Origin: Bradyrhizobium sp. CCGE-LA001
GTDB lineage: Bacteria; Pseudomonadota; Alphaproteobacteria; Rhizobiales; Xanthobacteraceae
Direction of reading: 5' to 3'
Length of the DNA stretch: 64,000 nucleotides
NCBI RefSeq assembly: GCF_000296215.2
Contig: NZ_CP013949.1
Span: forward strand, 7,061,501-7,125,500
Shown: one piece after another, positions 9,116 through 17,504 of the stretch
Layout: every line of letters starts with the position of its first letter
Numbering within the stretch: the first letter of the stretch is position 1
Notes under the pieces: model-generated
What the model was told of the DNA's origin: nothing
Seen by the model: the letters and a program-made list of their open reading frames with translations, nothing else
Database searches by the model: none
Program-made: the position numbers and the translations under genes

Positions 9116-9481
9116 CTACATCTGCGGAATCGGCAGCACGGGCATGACCTCGATCGCCTCGCCCGGAAAGATCGCAAAATGCGGATGGTTCTCGAACAGC
9201 TTTGCAGCTTCCTCCTGCGAGGCCGCGCGCACCACCGTGAAGCCGGTCAGCGCATTGCTGATCTCGGTGATGCCGCTTCCGTCGATCCTGCGGGTCTTGC
9301 CGAGCGGGCCGCCCATCTCGACGATGACGGCCTGGTGCTTCTCGACCCAGCCGTGCCAGGCGGCCATGCCCTCCTGCTCCTTTGCCTTCCGTTCAGCCTC
9401 GGGCAGCGCACGCCAAGCCGCCATTTTCGCTCCGCTCATGCTGCCGAGATAGACGGCGAGGAATTTGTGTTCGGTGCTCAT
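9116..9481 (-). CDS. YCII-related domain protein
   Basis: A 121-residue protein of the YCII/YciI fold (dimeric ferredoxin-like). It starts MSTEHKFLAVYLGSM and has GPLGKTRRIDGSGI and FTVVRAASQEEAAKLFENHP near the end. A good ribosome site (GGGAGAG) precedes the ATG. It is 54 bases downstream of another YCII gene on the same strand, so they probably form an operon. Such proteins often accompany ECF42 sigma factors; an ECF42-type operon lies 5 kb to the right. Confidence 0.85.
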   Translation of the reverse strand: MSTEHKFLAVYLGSMSGAKMAAWRALPEAERKAKEQEGMAAWHGWVEKHQAVIVEMGGPLGKTRRIDGSGITEISNALTGFTVVRAASQEEAAKLFENHPHFAIFPGEAIEVMPVLPIPQM

Positions 9482-9535
9482 CGGTCTCTCCCTTGTTGAT
9501 CTCTTGACGACAACCGCGGAATTCTCCGCGGCCGG

Positions 9536-9940
9536 CTACTTCCTCAGATCGTCCAATCCGGCTGCGGCCTGCTGCACGTCGGGCGGAAAGTCGCTCATTT
9601 CCTGCACCTGCCGGATTTCGACGATTTCGTTCGGCGAGGCCGGGCACTTCTTCGCCCAGGCGATCGCCTCGGCGCGCGAGGCGACCTCGATCATCCAGTA
9701 GCCGCCCAGGACTTCCTTGGCCTCCGCGAAGGGGCCGTCGGTGACGACGGGCTCGCCGGTTGCGAACGAGACGCGCGCGCCCATGGAGGGCGGGTGCAGG
9801 CCGTCGAGCGTGATCAGCACGCCGGCATCCTTCAGCGCCTCGTTGTAGCGCATCATCGCTGCGACACGCTCGGGATCGAGTTGAACGTCCGGCGGCGCGC
9901 TCTCGTAGCCGAGCGGGATCATCAGCATCATGAATCGCAT
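9536..9940 (-). CDS. YCII-related (DGPF) protein
   Basis: A 134-residue YCII protein with the DGPF signature, VTDGPFAEAKEVLGGYW, and a typical start MRFMMLMIPLGYES. The frame is open to 10000, but the ATG at 9940 has AGGA upstream and fits the family's N-terminus. DGPF proteins are the conserved partners of ECF42 sigma factors, whose mechanism is poorly known. Here no sigma factor is adjacent; it is followed by a second YCII gene. Confidence 0.88.
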   Translation of the reverse strand: MRFMMLMIPLGYESAPPDVQLDPERVAAMMRYNEALKDAGVLITLDGLHPPSMGARVSFATGEPVVTDGPFAEAKEVLGGYWMIEVASRAEAIAWAKKCPASPNEIVEIRQVQEMSDFPPDVQQAAAGLDDLRK

Positions 9941-10244
9941 GGGTGGTGTCCTGGGTTCAGTTGAAATGGGTCGCAGCCGTGGGCCGGCGTTCACCTCCAA
10001 GACGAACGACCTCTTGCGAATCCGACAAGCGAGCGGAAATTAATTGGGACCAACCGGCGAGCGGCCATCTGCTGGGCGCCCGGTGAGCGCGAGCCTGAAA
10101 AAATAATGCAGCCCAGCTCCGTACAGTTACGGGAGCTCTATGAACCACAGCGTGCATATAAACTCAAAATTCTCGTGAGTTGAATTGGATAGACAACACA
10201 CGTGAAAACACGGGAGCAGCAGCAACCGCGAAGGAATTTACCGT
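9941..10244. other. intergenic region upstream of the triple-PAS chemoreceptor
   Basis: A gap of 304 bases between divergent genes, AT-richer than its neighbours from about 10090 onward. It must contain promoters for the YCII pair and for the chemoreceptor. AAGGAA at 10231-10236 is the ribosome site of the TTG-started chemoreceptor. I see no RNA gene or repeat. Confidence 0.45.
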
Positions 10245-11996
10245 TTGGTCAAGAAGGTTGGGCAAATTTTTCGTCTACGGAAACGCCGAACGGCAATCCT
10301 TCATTCTTCATCGGGCTATTGCGAGGCTTACGTGTTCAATTTCCAAAGCAAGAAAGTCAGGCACGCCGTTGCGGAGGTCGAGGCGCTCGACCGGTCGCAG
10401 GCCGTGATCGAATTCGGCCTCGACGGCACCATCCTGGATGCCAATGAGAACCTGCTGAAGATGAGCGGCTACACGCTGGCCGAGATCAAGGGCAAGCATC
10501 ACAGCATCTTCGTCAGCCCGGCCGAGCGCGAGAGCGCCCGCTACCGCGATTTCTGGGCCAGCCTGAACCGCGGCGAATTCCAGACCACGCAATACAAGCG
10601 TTTCGGCAAGGGCGGGAAGGAAGTCTGGGTCCACGCCTCCTACGCGCCGCTGCTCGACGAAAACGGCAAGGTGGTCAGCTTCATCAAATTCGCCACCGAC
10701 ATCACGGCGTACAAGATGAGGACCATGGAGGACGCGGGCAAGCTCGCCGCGATCAGCCGTGCGCAGGCCGTGATCGAGTTCAACATGGACGGCACCATCG
10801 TCACCGCCAACGAGAATTTCCTTAACGCGATGGGCTATTCGCTCGACGAGGTCAAGGGCAAGCATCACAGCATGTTCGTGACGCCGGAGGATCGCGCCGG
10901 CACGGCCTACACCGACTTCTGGGCGCGGCTGAACCGCGGCCAGTTCGAGGCGGCCGAATACAAGCGTCTCGGCAAGGGCGGCAAGGAAATCTGGATTCTG
11001 GCGACCTACAACCCGATCCTCGACGAGATGGGCCGGCCATTCAAGGTGGTGAAATTCGCCACCGACGTCACCGCGCAGAAGATGAAGGCGGCCGACAATG
11101 ACGGACAGCTCGCCGCCATCCAGAAGTCGCAGGCGGTGATCGAGTTCAACATGGACGGCACGATCCGCACAGCCAACGAGAATTTCCTCAAGGCGATGGG
11201 CTATTCGCTGACGGAGATCAAGGGCCAGCACCACTCCATGTTCGTCGAGCCGAACGAGAAGAATTCGGCGGCCTATCGCCAGTTCTGGGATACCCTCAAC
11301 CGGGGCGAATACCAGGCCGCCGAATACAAGCGGATCGCCAAGGGCGGGCGGGAGATCTGGATCCAGGCCTCCTACAACCCGATCTTCGATCTCAACGGCA
11401 AGCCCTACAAGGTGGTGAAATACGCCACCGACATCACCGCGCAGGCGATCGGCCGCAAAAAAGCCGACAATGCGCGCGGGCTGATCGAGGCTGTCGCAGC
11501 CGGCAGCGAACAGATGAGCGCCTCGATCCGCGAGATCTCCGAGACCATGGCGAAGTCGCGCGAGACCTCCAAGGTCGCGACGACCAGGGTCGAGTCCGCG
11601 GACGGCCAGGCACAGAAGCTGGCCGCAGCAGCGCAAGCCATGAGCGGCATCGTCGAGATGATTTCGGGCATCACCAGCCAGATCAACCTGCTCGCACTCA
11701 ACGCCACGATCGAATCGGCGCGGGCGGGCGAAGCAGGCCGCGGCTTCGCGGTGGTCGCCTCCGAGGTGAAGAGCCTCGCGAACCAGGCCAAGCAGGCGAC
11801 CGACACGATCACCTCCGAGATCGACGCACTGAACGTCATCTCGGGCGACGTTGCGAGCTCGCTCACCGCGATCAAGGCTGCGATTGCCGGCGTCAACGAG
11901 TTCATCGCGTCCACCGCTGCCGCGGTCGAGGAACAGAGCATCGTGACCTCGGACATGTCGGCCAACATGCAGCGGGCCTCGGCGGAGCTGGCTTAG
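10245..11996 (+). CDS. soluble methyl-accepting chemotaxis protein with three tandem PAS domains
   Basis: A 583-residue chemoreceptor without membrane helices. Three near-identical PAS domains begin around residues 50, 172 and 294 (each QAVIEFxxDGTI, then KGKHHS or KGQHHS), repeating with an exact period of 366 bases. The signalling domain follows, with the tip INLLALNATIESARAGEAGR and GFAVVASEVKSLA (about 477-512). It should signal to CheA/CheW from the cytoplasm, sensing an internal redox, oxygen or ligand cue; a haem or flavin cannot be confirmed. The start is TTG at 10245 with AAGGAA eight bases upstream; an internal ATG would cut into the first PAS domain. The C-terminus is short after the tip, with no CheR-docking pentapeptide. 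Confidence 0.92.
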   Translation: MVKKVGQIFRLRKRRTAILHSSSGYCEAYVFNFQSKKVRHAVAEVEALDRSQAVIEFGLDGTILDANENLLKMSGYTLAEIKGKHHSIFVSPAERESARYRDFWASLNRGEFQTTQYKRFGKGGKEVWVHASYAPLLDENGKVVSFIKFATDITAYKMRTMEDAGKLAAISRAQAVIEFNMDGTIVTANENFLNAMGYSLDEVKGKHHSMFVTPEDRAGTAYTDFWARLNRGQFEAAEYKRLGKGGKEIWILATYNPILDEMGRPFKVVKFATDVTAQKMKAADNDGQLAAIQKSQAVIEFNMDGTIRTANENFLKAMGYSLTEIKGQHHSMFVEPNEKNSAAYRQFWDTLNRGEYQAAEYKRIAKGGREIWIQASYNPIFDLNGKPYKVVKYATDITAQAIGRKKADNARGLIEAVAAGSEQMSASIREISETMAKSRETSKVATTRVESADGQAQKLAAAAQAMSGIVEMISGITSQINLLALNATIESARAGEAGRGFAVVASEVKSLANQAKQATDTITSEIDALNVISGDVASSLTAIKAAIAGVNEFIASTAAAVEEQSIVTSDMSANMQRASAELA

Positions 11997-12163
11997 GCGT
12001 CATCCTCGTCATCTCTATCGCCGTCATCCCCGATTTTGCGTCAGCCTGCCTCGAAGGCTGGGAGGTCGGCCGCACCGCTGTAGCCCCCTTCCGCGCCGGG
12101 ACGAAAGCACAGTAAAAGGAGCCTGCACGCGACGCACCCTCTCGACACAGGACGGATCCACCC

Positions 12164-12952
12164 ATGCCGCAAGCCCCGCAAAAAGTTGCCCTCGTCACCG
12201 GCGCCGCGCGCGGAATTGGTCTGGCGACAGCGAAGAAATTCCTGGCCGAGGGCTGGCGTGTGGCGCTGCTCGACATCGAGGGCGAGCTGCTCGGCCGCGC
12301 CGTTGCCGAGATCGGCCAGGACGAGGCAACGCTGGCGCTGACTTGCGACGTTTCGGATGCAGCCGCGGTGAGCGCGGCAATGACGATGGTCGAGCAACGG
12401 TTCGGCCGGCTGGACGCGCTCGTCAACAATGCCGGCATCGCGGTGTTCGCGCCGCTGATGGAAACGTCGGAGGCCGACTGGCGCCGCGTGCTCGAGGTCA
12501 ATCTCACCGGCCCGTTCCTCTGCACCAAGGCCGCGGTGCCCCTGATGCGCGACGGCAATGGCGGCGCCATCGTCAACATCACCTCGATCTCCGCGGTGCG
12601 CGCCTCGACGCTGCGCTCGGCCTACGGCACCAGCAAAGCGGGCCTCGCCCATCTCACCAAGCAGCTCGCCGTCGAGCTCGCCTCGCTCAACATCCGCGTC
12701 AACGCGGTCGCGCCGGGGCCCGTCGACACCGCGATGGCGAAGCAGGTGCACACCAAGGAAATCCGCGCCGATTATCACGACGCTATCCCGCTCAACCGTT
12801 ACGGCCTGGAAGTGGAGCTCGCGGACGCGATCTACTTCCTGTGCTCGGCGAATGCGAGCTACATTACCGGTCAAATTTTGGCCGTTGATGGCGGCTTCGA
12901 TGCCGCGGGTATCGGCTTGCCGACACTGCGCGGGCAACGGCGCAACGGGTAG
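12164..12952 (+). CDS. SDR family NAD(P)-dependent oxidoreductase
   Basis: Classical short-chain dehydrogenase (262 aa). TGAARGIG (12-19) binds the cofactor, LVNNAGI is the family NNAG motif, and Tyr154/Lys158 (YGTSK) are catalytic. The C-terminus has the usual ITGQILAVDGGF. Asp in LLDIEGE after beta-2 suggests preference for NAD(H). The substrate cannot be assigned. It stands alone on the forward strand, after the chemoreceptor and before a palindromic repeat. Confidence 0.9.
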   Translation: MPQAPQKVALVTGAARGIGLATAKKFLAEGWRVALLDIEGELLGRAVAEIGQDEATLALTCDVSDAAAVSAAMTMVEQRFGRLDALVNNAGIAVFAPLMETSEADWRRVLEVNLTGPFLCTKAAVPLMRDGNGGAIVNITSISAVRASTLRSAYGTSKAGLAHLTKQLAVELASLNIRVNAVAPGPVDTAMAKQVHTKEIRADYHDAIPLNRYGLEVELADAIYFLCSANASYITGQILAVDGGFDAAGIGLPTLRGQRRNG

Positions 12953-12961
12953 GACCTGTAC

Positions 12962-13062
12962 GGTGGGTTAGCACGACGGCTGCGCGAAACGCCGGCGGCC
13001 GGGCATAACCCACCTCTTCTCACGCGGCGCCAAGATGGTGGGTTACGCTACGCTAACCCACC
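12962..13062. repeat. paired GGTGGGTTA palindromic repeat
   Basis: Two inverted repeats built from the same arm: GGTGGGTTA at 12962-12970 with TAACCCACC at 13006-13014, and the same arms at 13037-13045 and 13054-13062 (loop of 8). The element fills the gap before the next gene and looks like a REP-type repeat. Copy number elsewhere in the genome is not visible here. Confidence 0.65.
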
Positions 13063-13089
13063 CTACAATATCCAGTTGGTGGAGGCTTC

Positions 13090-13527
13090 ATGCGACGCGT
13101 CTCATTGCTCAATGCCTTGATGCTTGCAGCCACGCTGCTTGTCTCTGCACCCGCGGCCGCCGAGATCCGCATCCTCCAGTCGCCCGGCGGCCAGGTCGGG
13201 CCATTCCTCGATCTGTTCGAGAAGGTGCGCGAGAGCGGCGAACGCGTCGTGATCGACGGTCCCTGCCTGTCCGCCTGCACGCTGGTGCTGAGCATCGTGC
13301 CCGGCGAGCGCATCTGCGTCACCAAGCGTGCGGTGCTCGGCTTCCATGCCGCACGCTCGGTTGACCGCCGCGGGCGCTTCTATGCCGAGCCGGAAGCATC
13401 GGTCGCGGTGCTCGACGCCTATCCCGGCCCGGTGCGCGATTGGATTAGCCGTCGCGGCGGTCTCACCTCTCGGTTGCTGCTGCTCAAGGGGCGCGATCTC
13501 GCCGCGATCTATCCGCGTTGTCGCTGA
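13090..13527 (+). CDS. secreted protein with COG3904-like ClpP-type fold
   Basis: A 145-residue protein with a signal peptide (about residues 1-24, cleaved after APAAA). The motif VVIDGPCLSACTLVLS followed by LGFHAA resembles the COG3904 group of periplasmic ClpP-like proteins, with Ser61 and His86 as possible catalytic residues. Whether it is a protease is unknown. The ATG is preceded by GGTGGAGG. It stands alone. Confidence 0.75.
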   Translation: MRRVSLLNALMLAATLLVSAPAAAEIRILQSPGGQVGPFLDLFEKVRESGERVVIDGPCLSACTLVLSIVPGERICVTKRAVLGFHAARSVDRRGRFYAEPEASVAVLDAYPGPVRDWISRRGGLTSRLLLLKGRDLAAIYPRCR

Positions 13528-14079
13528 CGAGAACGGCAGCTGCCGCGCGTGTGACGTGAATGAGCTCTGTGAACCGCGTCACATTGAAGGCGATTGCTTG
13601 GCGGTTTACTTGGCTGATTCAAGGCCATACGCCGGGTTCCCTGTGCTCGCATGCAGCGTACGCACCGGGAGATTTGCGCCATCAGGCGCTGGCTTCCGTT
13701 CAGAAGAGAGTCTGTATCACCGGTGCCAGCTTCGCGCTGGCGCAGATGAGCATTCCCCAAAGAGCAAAGTTGATCTGTAGCGCCGCCGCCATCGGTCGCT
13801 CCCCTGACAAGTGACGTCCATCCCAGTTTGTAGCTTTTATGAATCACCAATAGCGATTCTGGCGGGCAGATCACAGCCCAATATTGCGTCAATTGTTGTG
13901 CGATGCAGTTGGCGTGATTTCACGAAGCGGCCGCACTGCTCCCGCAAAGTGATGCGAATCGCGAGTTCATTACATGGCCGTGCTGGCCGACCCGTTTGCC
14001 TTAAGTTCCATTTCACCGACGCGATGCAAGCCTTCCCGCGTGGATCTTGCGCATCGCGCAGCGAACTTTGGTCCGGCTG
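13528..14079. other. long intergenic region, lower GC
   Basis: A 552-base stretch with noticeably lower GC than its neighbours. Several open frames cross it on both strands, none with a recognisable domain. The only one I favour is the 30-codon reverse frame at 13700-13792, which has a strong ribosome site. Confidence 0.4.
13700..13792 (-). CDS. small single-helix membrane peptide (30 aa)
   Basis: A short reverse-strand frame starting MAAALQINFALWGML, almost entirely hydrophobic to its end, so it would be one membrane helix. GGGGAG lies 5 bases before the ATG, a stronger ribosome site than most genes here have. I recall similar tiny LQINFALW peptides in Bradyrhizobium genomes, but cannot confirm it here. 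Function unknown. Confidence 0.5.
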   Translation of the reverse strand: MAAALQINFALWGMLICASAKLAPVIQTLF

Positions 14080-14442
14080 ATGCGATACGGCTTTATCTTG
14101 CTCACTTTCTGCACAACGCTGCTTGGCTGTGCAGTCGCACCGGCCCAGGAGCGCCGTCCGATCGCGTGGGATGGCCTCGGCCAGGACCCCAACAAGAGCG
14201 CGAACCGCGTTCATGCCGCGAAGCGGCCGACAGCGCCCCCTGCGTCCGCAGCGAGTGATCCCAATCAGGATCGGGAACGCGTGCTCGGCACCTTGCGGCC
14301 TTATTCCGAAGCGTGGTGGGCGGTCCACGACGAGATCGAAGCGGAGAAGGACAGGCAGCTCGGCACCAAGCTCGTGATCTGTCCTCGCTGCGTGCAACCG
14401 TCATCGCCGCAGGGCGAGGAAGTAACCGGCTCGATCCGGTGA
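14080..14442 (+). CDS. hypothetical secreted protein or lipoprotein
   Basis: A 120-residue protein with a clear export signal, MRYGFILLTFCTTLLGC, where LLGC fits a lipobox; cleavage at AQE is the alternative. The mature part has WDGLGQDPNK, a Pro/Ala-rich stretch, then YSEAWWAVHDEIEAEKD and a C-terminal ICPRC pair of cysteines. The pattern is conserved in Bradyrhizobium hypotheticals as I know them. A TTG at 14047 in the same frame is possible, but the ATG at 14080 gives a proper signal peptide. Function unknown. Confidence 0.72.
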   Translation: MRYGFILLTFCTTLLGCAVAPAQERRPIAWDGLGQDPNKSANRVHAAKRPTAPPASAASDPNQDRERVLGTLRPYSEAWWAVHDEIEAEKDRQLGTKLVICPRCVQPSSPQGEEVTGSIR

Positions 14443-14547
14443 GACCACGGCGATCGGCGCGCGACGGAACGATCCCATGCGCGTCCCCTCTCCCGCAGCA
14501 TGGAGAGAGGGAACCGCAACTCGATCAAACATGTGCGCAATCGCGTA

Positions 14548-14961
14548 TCACATTCCTTCGGCCGGACAGTTCACCATCCAGGGAATGCCGAACTTGTCGA
14601 CGCACATGCCGAAGCCCTTGGCCCAGAACGTCTTGCTGAAGGGCATGTTGACGGTGCCACCGTCGGCGAGTGCGTTGAACTTGCGCTCGCCATCGGCGGG
14701 ATCCTTGACCGTAAGTGAGATCGCAAAGCCCTGCGGCTTGTGAAAATGCTCGGCCGGCGAGTCGGAGGCCATCAATACGCTGCCGTCAGGCAGTGACATC
14801 CGCGCATGCATGATCATCTTCTCGCGGCCGGGTGTAGCGGGAACCTCCGGTGGCGCGTCCGATGAACGCATCATCGCCTCGATCTTGCCGCCGAGAACCT
14901 TGGCGTAATAGTTGAACGCGGCTTCGCAATTGTCCTGATAGAACAGATAGGGATTGAGCAT
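14548..14961 (-). CDS. VOC family protein, PhnB-like
   Basis: A 137-residue glyoxalase/bleomycin-resistance fold protein of the PhnB (3-demethylubiquinone methyltransferase-like) type. It starts MLNPYLFYQDNCEAAFNYY and ends FGMCVDKFGIPWMVN, as expected. ATG at 14961 with GGAG upstream. It is the last gene of a leftward group YCII, ECF sigma, SRPBCC, VOC, a common composition around ECF42 sigma factors. The enzymatic role is unknown. Confidence 0.9.
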   Translation of the reverse strand: MLNPYLFYQDNCEAAFNYYAKVLGGKIEAMMRSSDAPPEVPATPGREKMIMHARMSLPDGSVLMASDSPAEHFHKPQGFAISLTVKDPADGERKFNALADGGTVNMPFSKTFWAKGFGMCVDKFGIPWMVNCPAEGM

Positions 14962-14994
14962 CGTTTCTCTCCTCTTCTTCGTTGGCAATGAAAT

Positions 14995-15534
14995 CTATTG
15001 CTTCTCGGTGAGCTTCTTCAGGCTGGCGAGGCCGGTCTCGAAATCCTTGCCGATCATGCTGTCCATGTTGATGAACACCTGCATCACTTTGGACACGAAC
15101 GGGGCCGGACCGTCCATGGTCCATGTGACCAGTGTGCCATCGCCTTGCGGCACAAAGGTGAATTCGGCGGTGTTGTGGCCTTCGAACGGACGCTCGAAAT
15201 CGAGCTTGATGCGAAGCTTCGAGGGCGCATTCGCCTCGAGGATCTCCATGTGTCCGGCGCCGACATTGTTGTTGCCGTCCCAGGCATAGGTCGCGCCTTT
15301 GCCTTCGGCGGTTCCGCCAAAGATCCGCTTCATGGCGGGGTCTCGGCTTTCATAGGGCGACCAGGCGGTCCAGCGGCGGAAATCGGCGACGACCGGATAG
15401 ATCGCATCGGCCGGCGCTTTCACGGCGAGACTGCGCTCGACGCGGAATGTGTCGGGTTTCGTCAGAGCAAAGACGAGGATTCCCGCAAGCCCGGCTGCGA
15501 GGACGATGGCGATGATGGCAATGGCTTTCAGCAT
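14995..15534 (-). CDS. SRPBCC family protein
   Basis: A 179-residue protein with an N-terminal membrane anchor (about residues 2-24) and a START-like SRPBCC fold: FRVERSLAVKAPADAIYPVV, then FRRWTAWSPYE and FTFVPQGDGTLVTWTMDG. It may bind a hydrophobic ligand outside the membrane. ATG at 15534 has GGAAG upstream. It lies 33 bases before the VOC gene and belongs to the ECF sigma group, though a repeat separates it from the sigma gene. Confidence 0.88.
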   Translation of the reverse strand: MLKAIAIIAIVLAAGLAGILVFALTKPDTFRVERSLAVKAPADAIYPVVADFRRWTAWSPYESRDPAMKRIFGGTAEGKGATYAWDGNNNVGAGHMEILEANAPSKLRIKLDFERPFEGHNTAEFTFVPQGDGTLVTWTMDGPAPFVSKVMQVFINMDSMIGKDFETGLASLKKLTEKQ

Positions 15535-15605
15535 GATGACTTCCTTCGATACGGGATTAAGACGAAAGGGGATGGCGGGGACCGACACGGCCGGATGATT
15601 TTTTC

Positions 15606-15682
15606 GTCATGGCCGGGCTTGTCCCGGCCATCCACGTTCTTGTTGCGGATGAACGTGGATGCGTGGGACGAGCCCGGGCATG
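15606..15682. repeat. palindromic repeat, ATGGCCGGGCTTGTCCCGG family
   Basis: Contains CATGGCCGGGCTTGTCCCGG, then TCCACGTTCTTGTTG, then an inverted partner GAACGTGGATGCGTGGGACG and AGCCCGGGCATG. It is closely similar to the repeat at 19961-20043, in the gap between the SRPBCC and sigma factor genes. Confidence 0.75.
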
Positions 15683-15703
15683 CTGGCGCGGTAATAGCTC
15701 GCC

Positions 15704-16996
15704 CTACTTCACCTTCGCCTTGCCCGACACCACCCCCTTCGGCTGGCTATCCCGGATCAGGCGATCGAGATGCATGCGGATGTGGGCGGCCTCCGCGGAC
15801 GTATTGGCAAGCGCAATGGCGCGATCGAAGGCGATACGAGCCTCCTCGTTGCGGCCAAGCTGCATCAGGAAGGCGCCGCGCACGCCATAGAAGTGGAAGT
15901 AATTGGCGAGCTTCGGCGCCAGCGGCTCGATCAGCTCGAGCGCAGCCTCTGGCCCGCGCACCTTGGAGACCGCGACCGCGCGGTTGAGCGTCACCACCGG
16001 CGAAGGCTGCACCACTTCGAGCGCGCCGTAGAGCAGGTCAATCTGGGTCCAGTCGGTCTCCTCCGGCGTCGCTGCGCGCGCATGCAGCGCGGCGATCGCG
16101 GCCTGGATCTGGTAGGGTCCGCTACGGCGGTGGCGCATCGCCTTGTCGATCAGCGCGAGGCCTTCCGCGATCATGGTGCCGTTCCACAGCGAACGGTCCT
16201 GGTCGTCGAGCAGGATGAGCGACCCGTCCGCCGCAAAGCGCGCGGCGCTGCGCGCATGTTGCAACAGGATCAGCGCCGTCAGGCCCATGATCTCCGGCTC
16301 ACTCTGGAACAGCCGCAGCAGCAGGCGCGCCAGCCGGATCGCCTCTTCGCACAGCGGCTTCCTGATTTCCGCGGTGTCGCCGCTCGCCGAATAGCCCTCG
16401 TTGAAGATCAGGTAGATCATCGCCGCAACGCCGGCGAGCCGCTCGGAGCGCTCGATCGCGCCGGGCGCCTCGAACGGGACGCCGGCGTCGGCGACCTTGG
16501 CCTTGGCGCGCGTGATACGCTGCTCCATCGCCGCTTCCGAGACCAGGAAGGCGCGCGCGATCTGCTTCACCGTGAGACCGGAGACGATACGCAGCGCCAG
16601 CGCGATCTGCTGCGTCGCCGGCAGCTGCGGGTGGCAGCAGATGAACATCAGCCGCAAGATGTCGTCTCGGTAGTGCGAGCCGTCGAGCCGCTCGGCAAGC
16701 GCACCCTCGGCATCATCGAGATCGGAGATCGCCTGGTCGTCCTCGGGCAGTGGTTGCTGCTTGCGGGCGCGGCGGACTTCGTCGATGGCGACGTTGCGGC
16801 CCACCATGATCAGCCAGGCCGCGGGATCGCGCGGCGGCCCGTTCTGCGGCCAGGTTTTCAGCGCGCGCAGGCAGGCGTTCTGAAAGGCTTCCTCGGCCGT
16901 ATCGAGATCGCGGAAATAGCGCAGCAACGCGCCAACCGCCTGAGGTCGCGCCGAGGTCAGCGCAGTCTCGATCCAGGCGGTGTCGGCCTCGCTCAC
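15704..16996 (-). CDS. ECF-type RNA polymerase sigma factor, ECF42-like with C-terminal TPR extension
   Basis: A 430-residue sigma factor, more than twice the length of a simple ECF sigma. Region 2 (about 15-80) has FRDLDTAEEAFQNACLRALK and WLIMVGRNVAIDEVRR; region 4 (about 120-175) has LPATQQIALALRIVSG and FLVSEAAMEQRITRAKAK. The long alpha-helical C-terminus (about 185-420; IYLIFNEGYSAS and LNRAVAVSKVRGPEAALELI) is the TPR-like extension of ECF42. A YCII/DGPF gene overlaps its start by 4 bases, the family's conserved partner. No anti-sigma factor is seen. Confidence 0.92.
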   Translation of the reverse strand: MSEADTAWIETALTSARPQAVGALLRYFRDLDTAEEAFQNACLRALKTWPQNGPPRDPAAWLIMVGRNVAIDEVRRARKQQPLPEDDQAISDLDDAEGALAERLDGSHYRDDILRLMFICCHPQLPATQQIALALRIVSGLTVKQIARAFLVSEAAMEQRITRAKAKVADAGVPFEAPGAIERSERLAGVAAMIYLIFNEGYSASGDTAEIRKPLCEEAIRLARLLLRLFQSEPEIMGLTALILLQHARSAARFAADGSLILLDDQDRSLWNGTMIAEGLALIDKAMRHRRSGPYQIQAAIAALHARAATPEETDWTQIDLLYGALEVVQPSPVVTLNRAVAVSKVRGPEAALELIEPLAPKLANYFHFYGVRGAFLMQLGRNEEARIAFDRAIALANTSAEAAHIRMHLDRLIRDSQPKGVVSGKAKVK

Positions 16997-17361
16997 GTCA
17001 GATTTCCTCCGGGCCTGAATACGCCGACGGGACGCACCTCATAGGCGCCGCCGGGATTGGCGGCTCCGAGGTCGCGCGCGACATCGAGCGCGTCGTCGAG
17101 GTTCTTGCAGTCGACGATGTAGAAGCCGAGCAGTTGCTCCTTGGTCTCGGCATAGGGGCCGTCGAGCACCAGCGGCGGGTCTTCCTTGCGCAGCGTCGCC
17201 GCCGCCGTGGTCGGCAACAGTCGAGCAACCGGGCCGAGCCGGCCCTGGCTGGTGAGCTTCTCCTGCACCACGGCGAGCTTCTTCATCACGGCCTCGTCCT
17301 GCTCCTTGCTCCAGGAGCCGACGAAGTCCTCGTCGTGATAGCAAAGGATCGCATAAAGCAT
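16993..17361 (-). CDS. YCII-related DGPF protein, ECF42 partner
   Basis: A 122-residue YCII protein, MLYAILCYHDEDFVGSW, with the DGPF-type signature LDGPYAETKEQLLGFYI. The ATG at 17361 has AAGGTG upstream. Its stop overlaps the sigma factor start by 4 bases (16993-16996), so translation is probably coupled. This pair is the hallmark of ECF42 loci; the protein is thought to modulate sigma activity, but this is not proven. Confidence 0.92.
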   Translation of the reverse strand: MLYAILCYHDEDFVGSWSKEQDEAVMKKLAVVQEKLTSQGRLGPVARLLPTTAAATLRKEDPPLVLDGPYAETKEQLLGFYIVDCKNLDDALDVARDLGAANPGGAYEVRPVGVFRPGGNLT

Positions 17362-17504
17362 GGGCAGCACCTTCTTGAACACTTGTTTTTAGGACGATCC
17401 ACTATGCCCCGCCCCGACAGGACTGCGGAAAAAATTTGCAAGAAAAATCCGCCAGATCGTGCCAAGGAGGGCCTTCTCAAGCGGAACTCCACGAGGCACT
17501 TCGA

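Noticed and set aside
13328..13892. Open frames on both strands in the low-GC gap after the ClpP-like gene
   Set aside because: No domain, signal peptide or ribosome site; only the 30-codon reverse frame at 13700-13792 is retained as a candidate.
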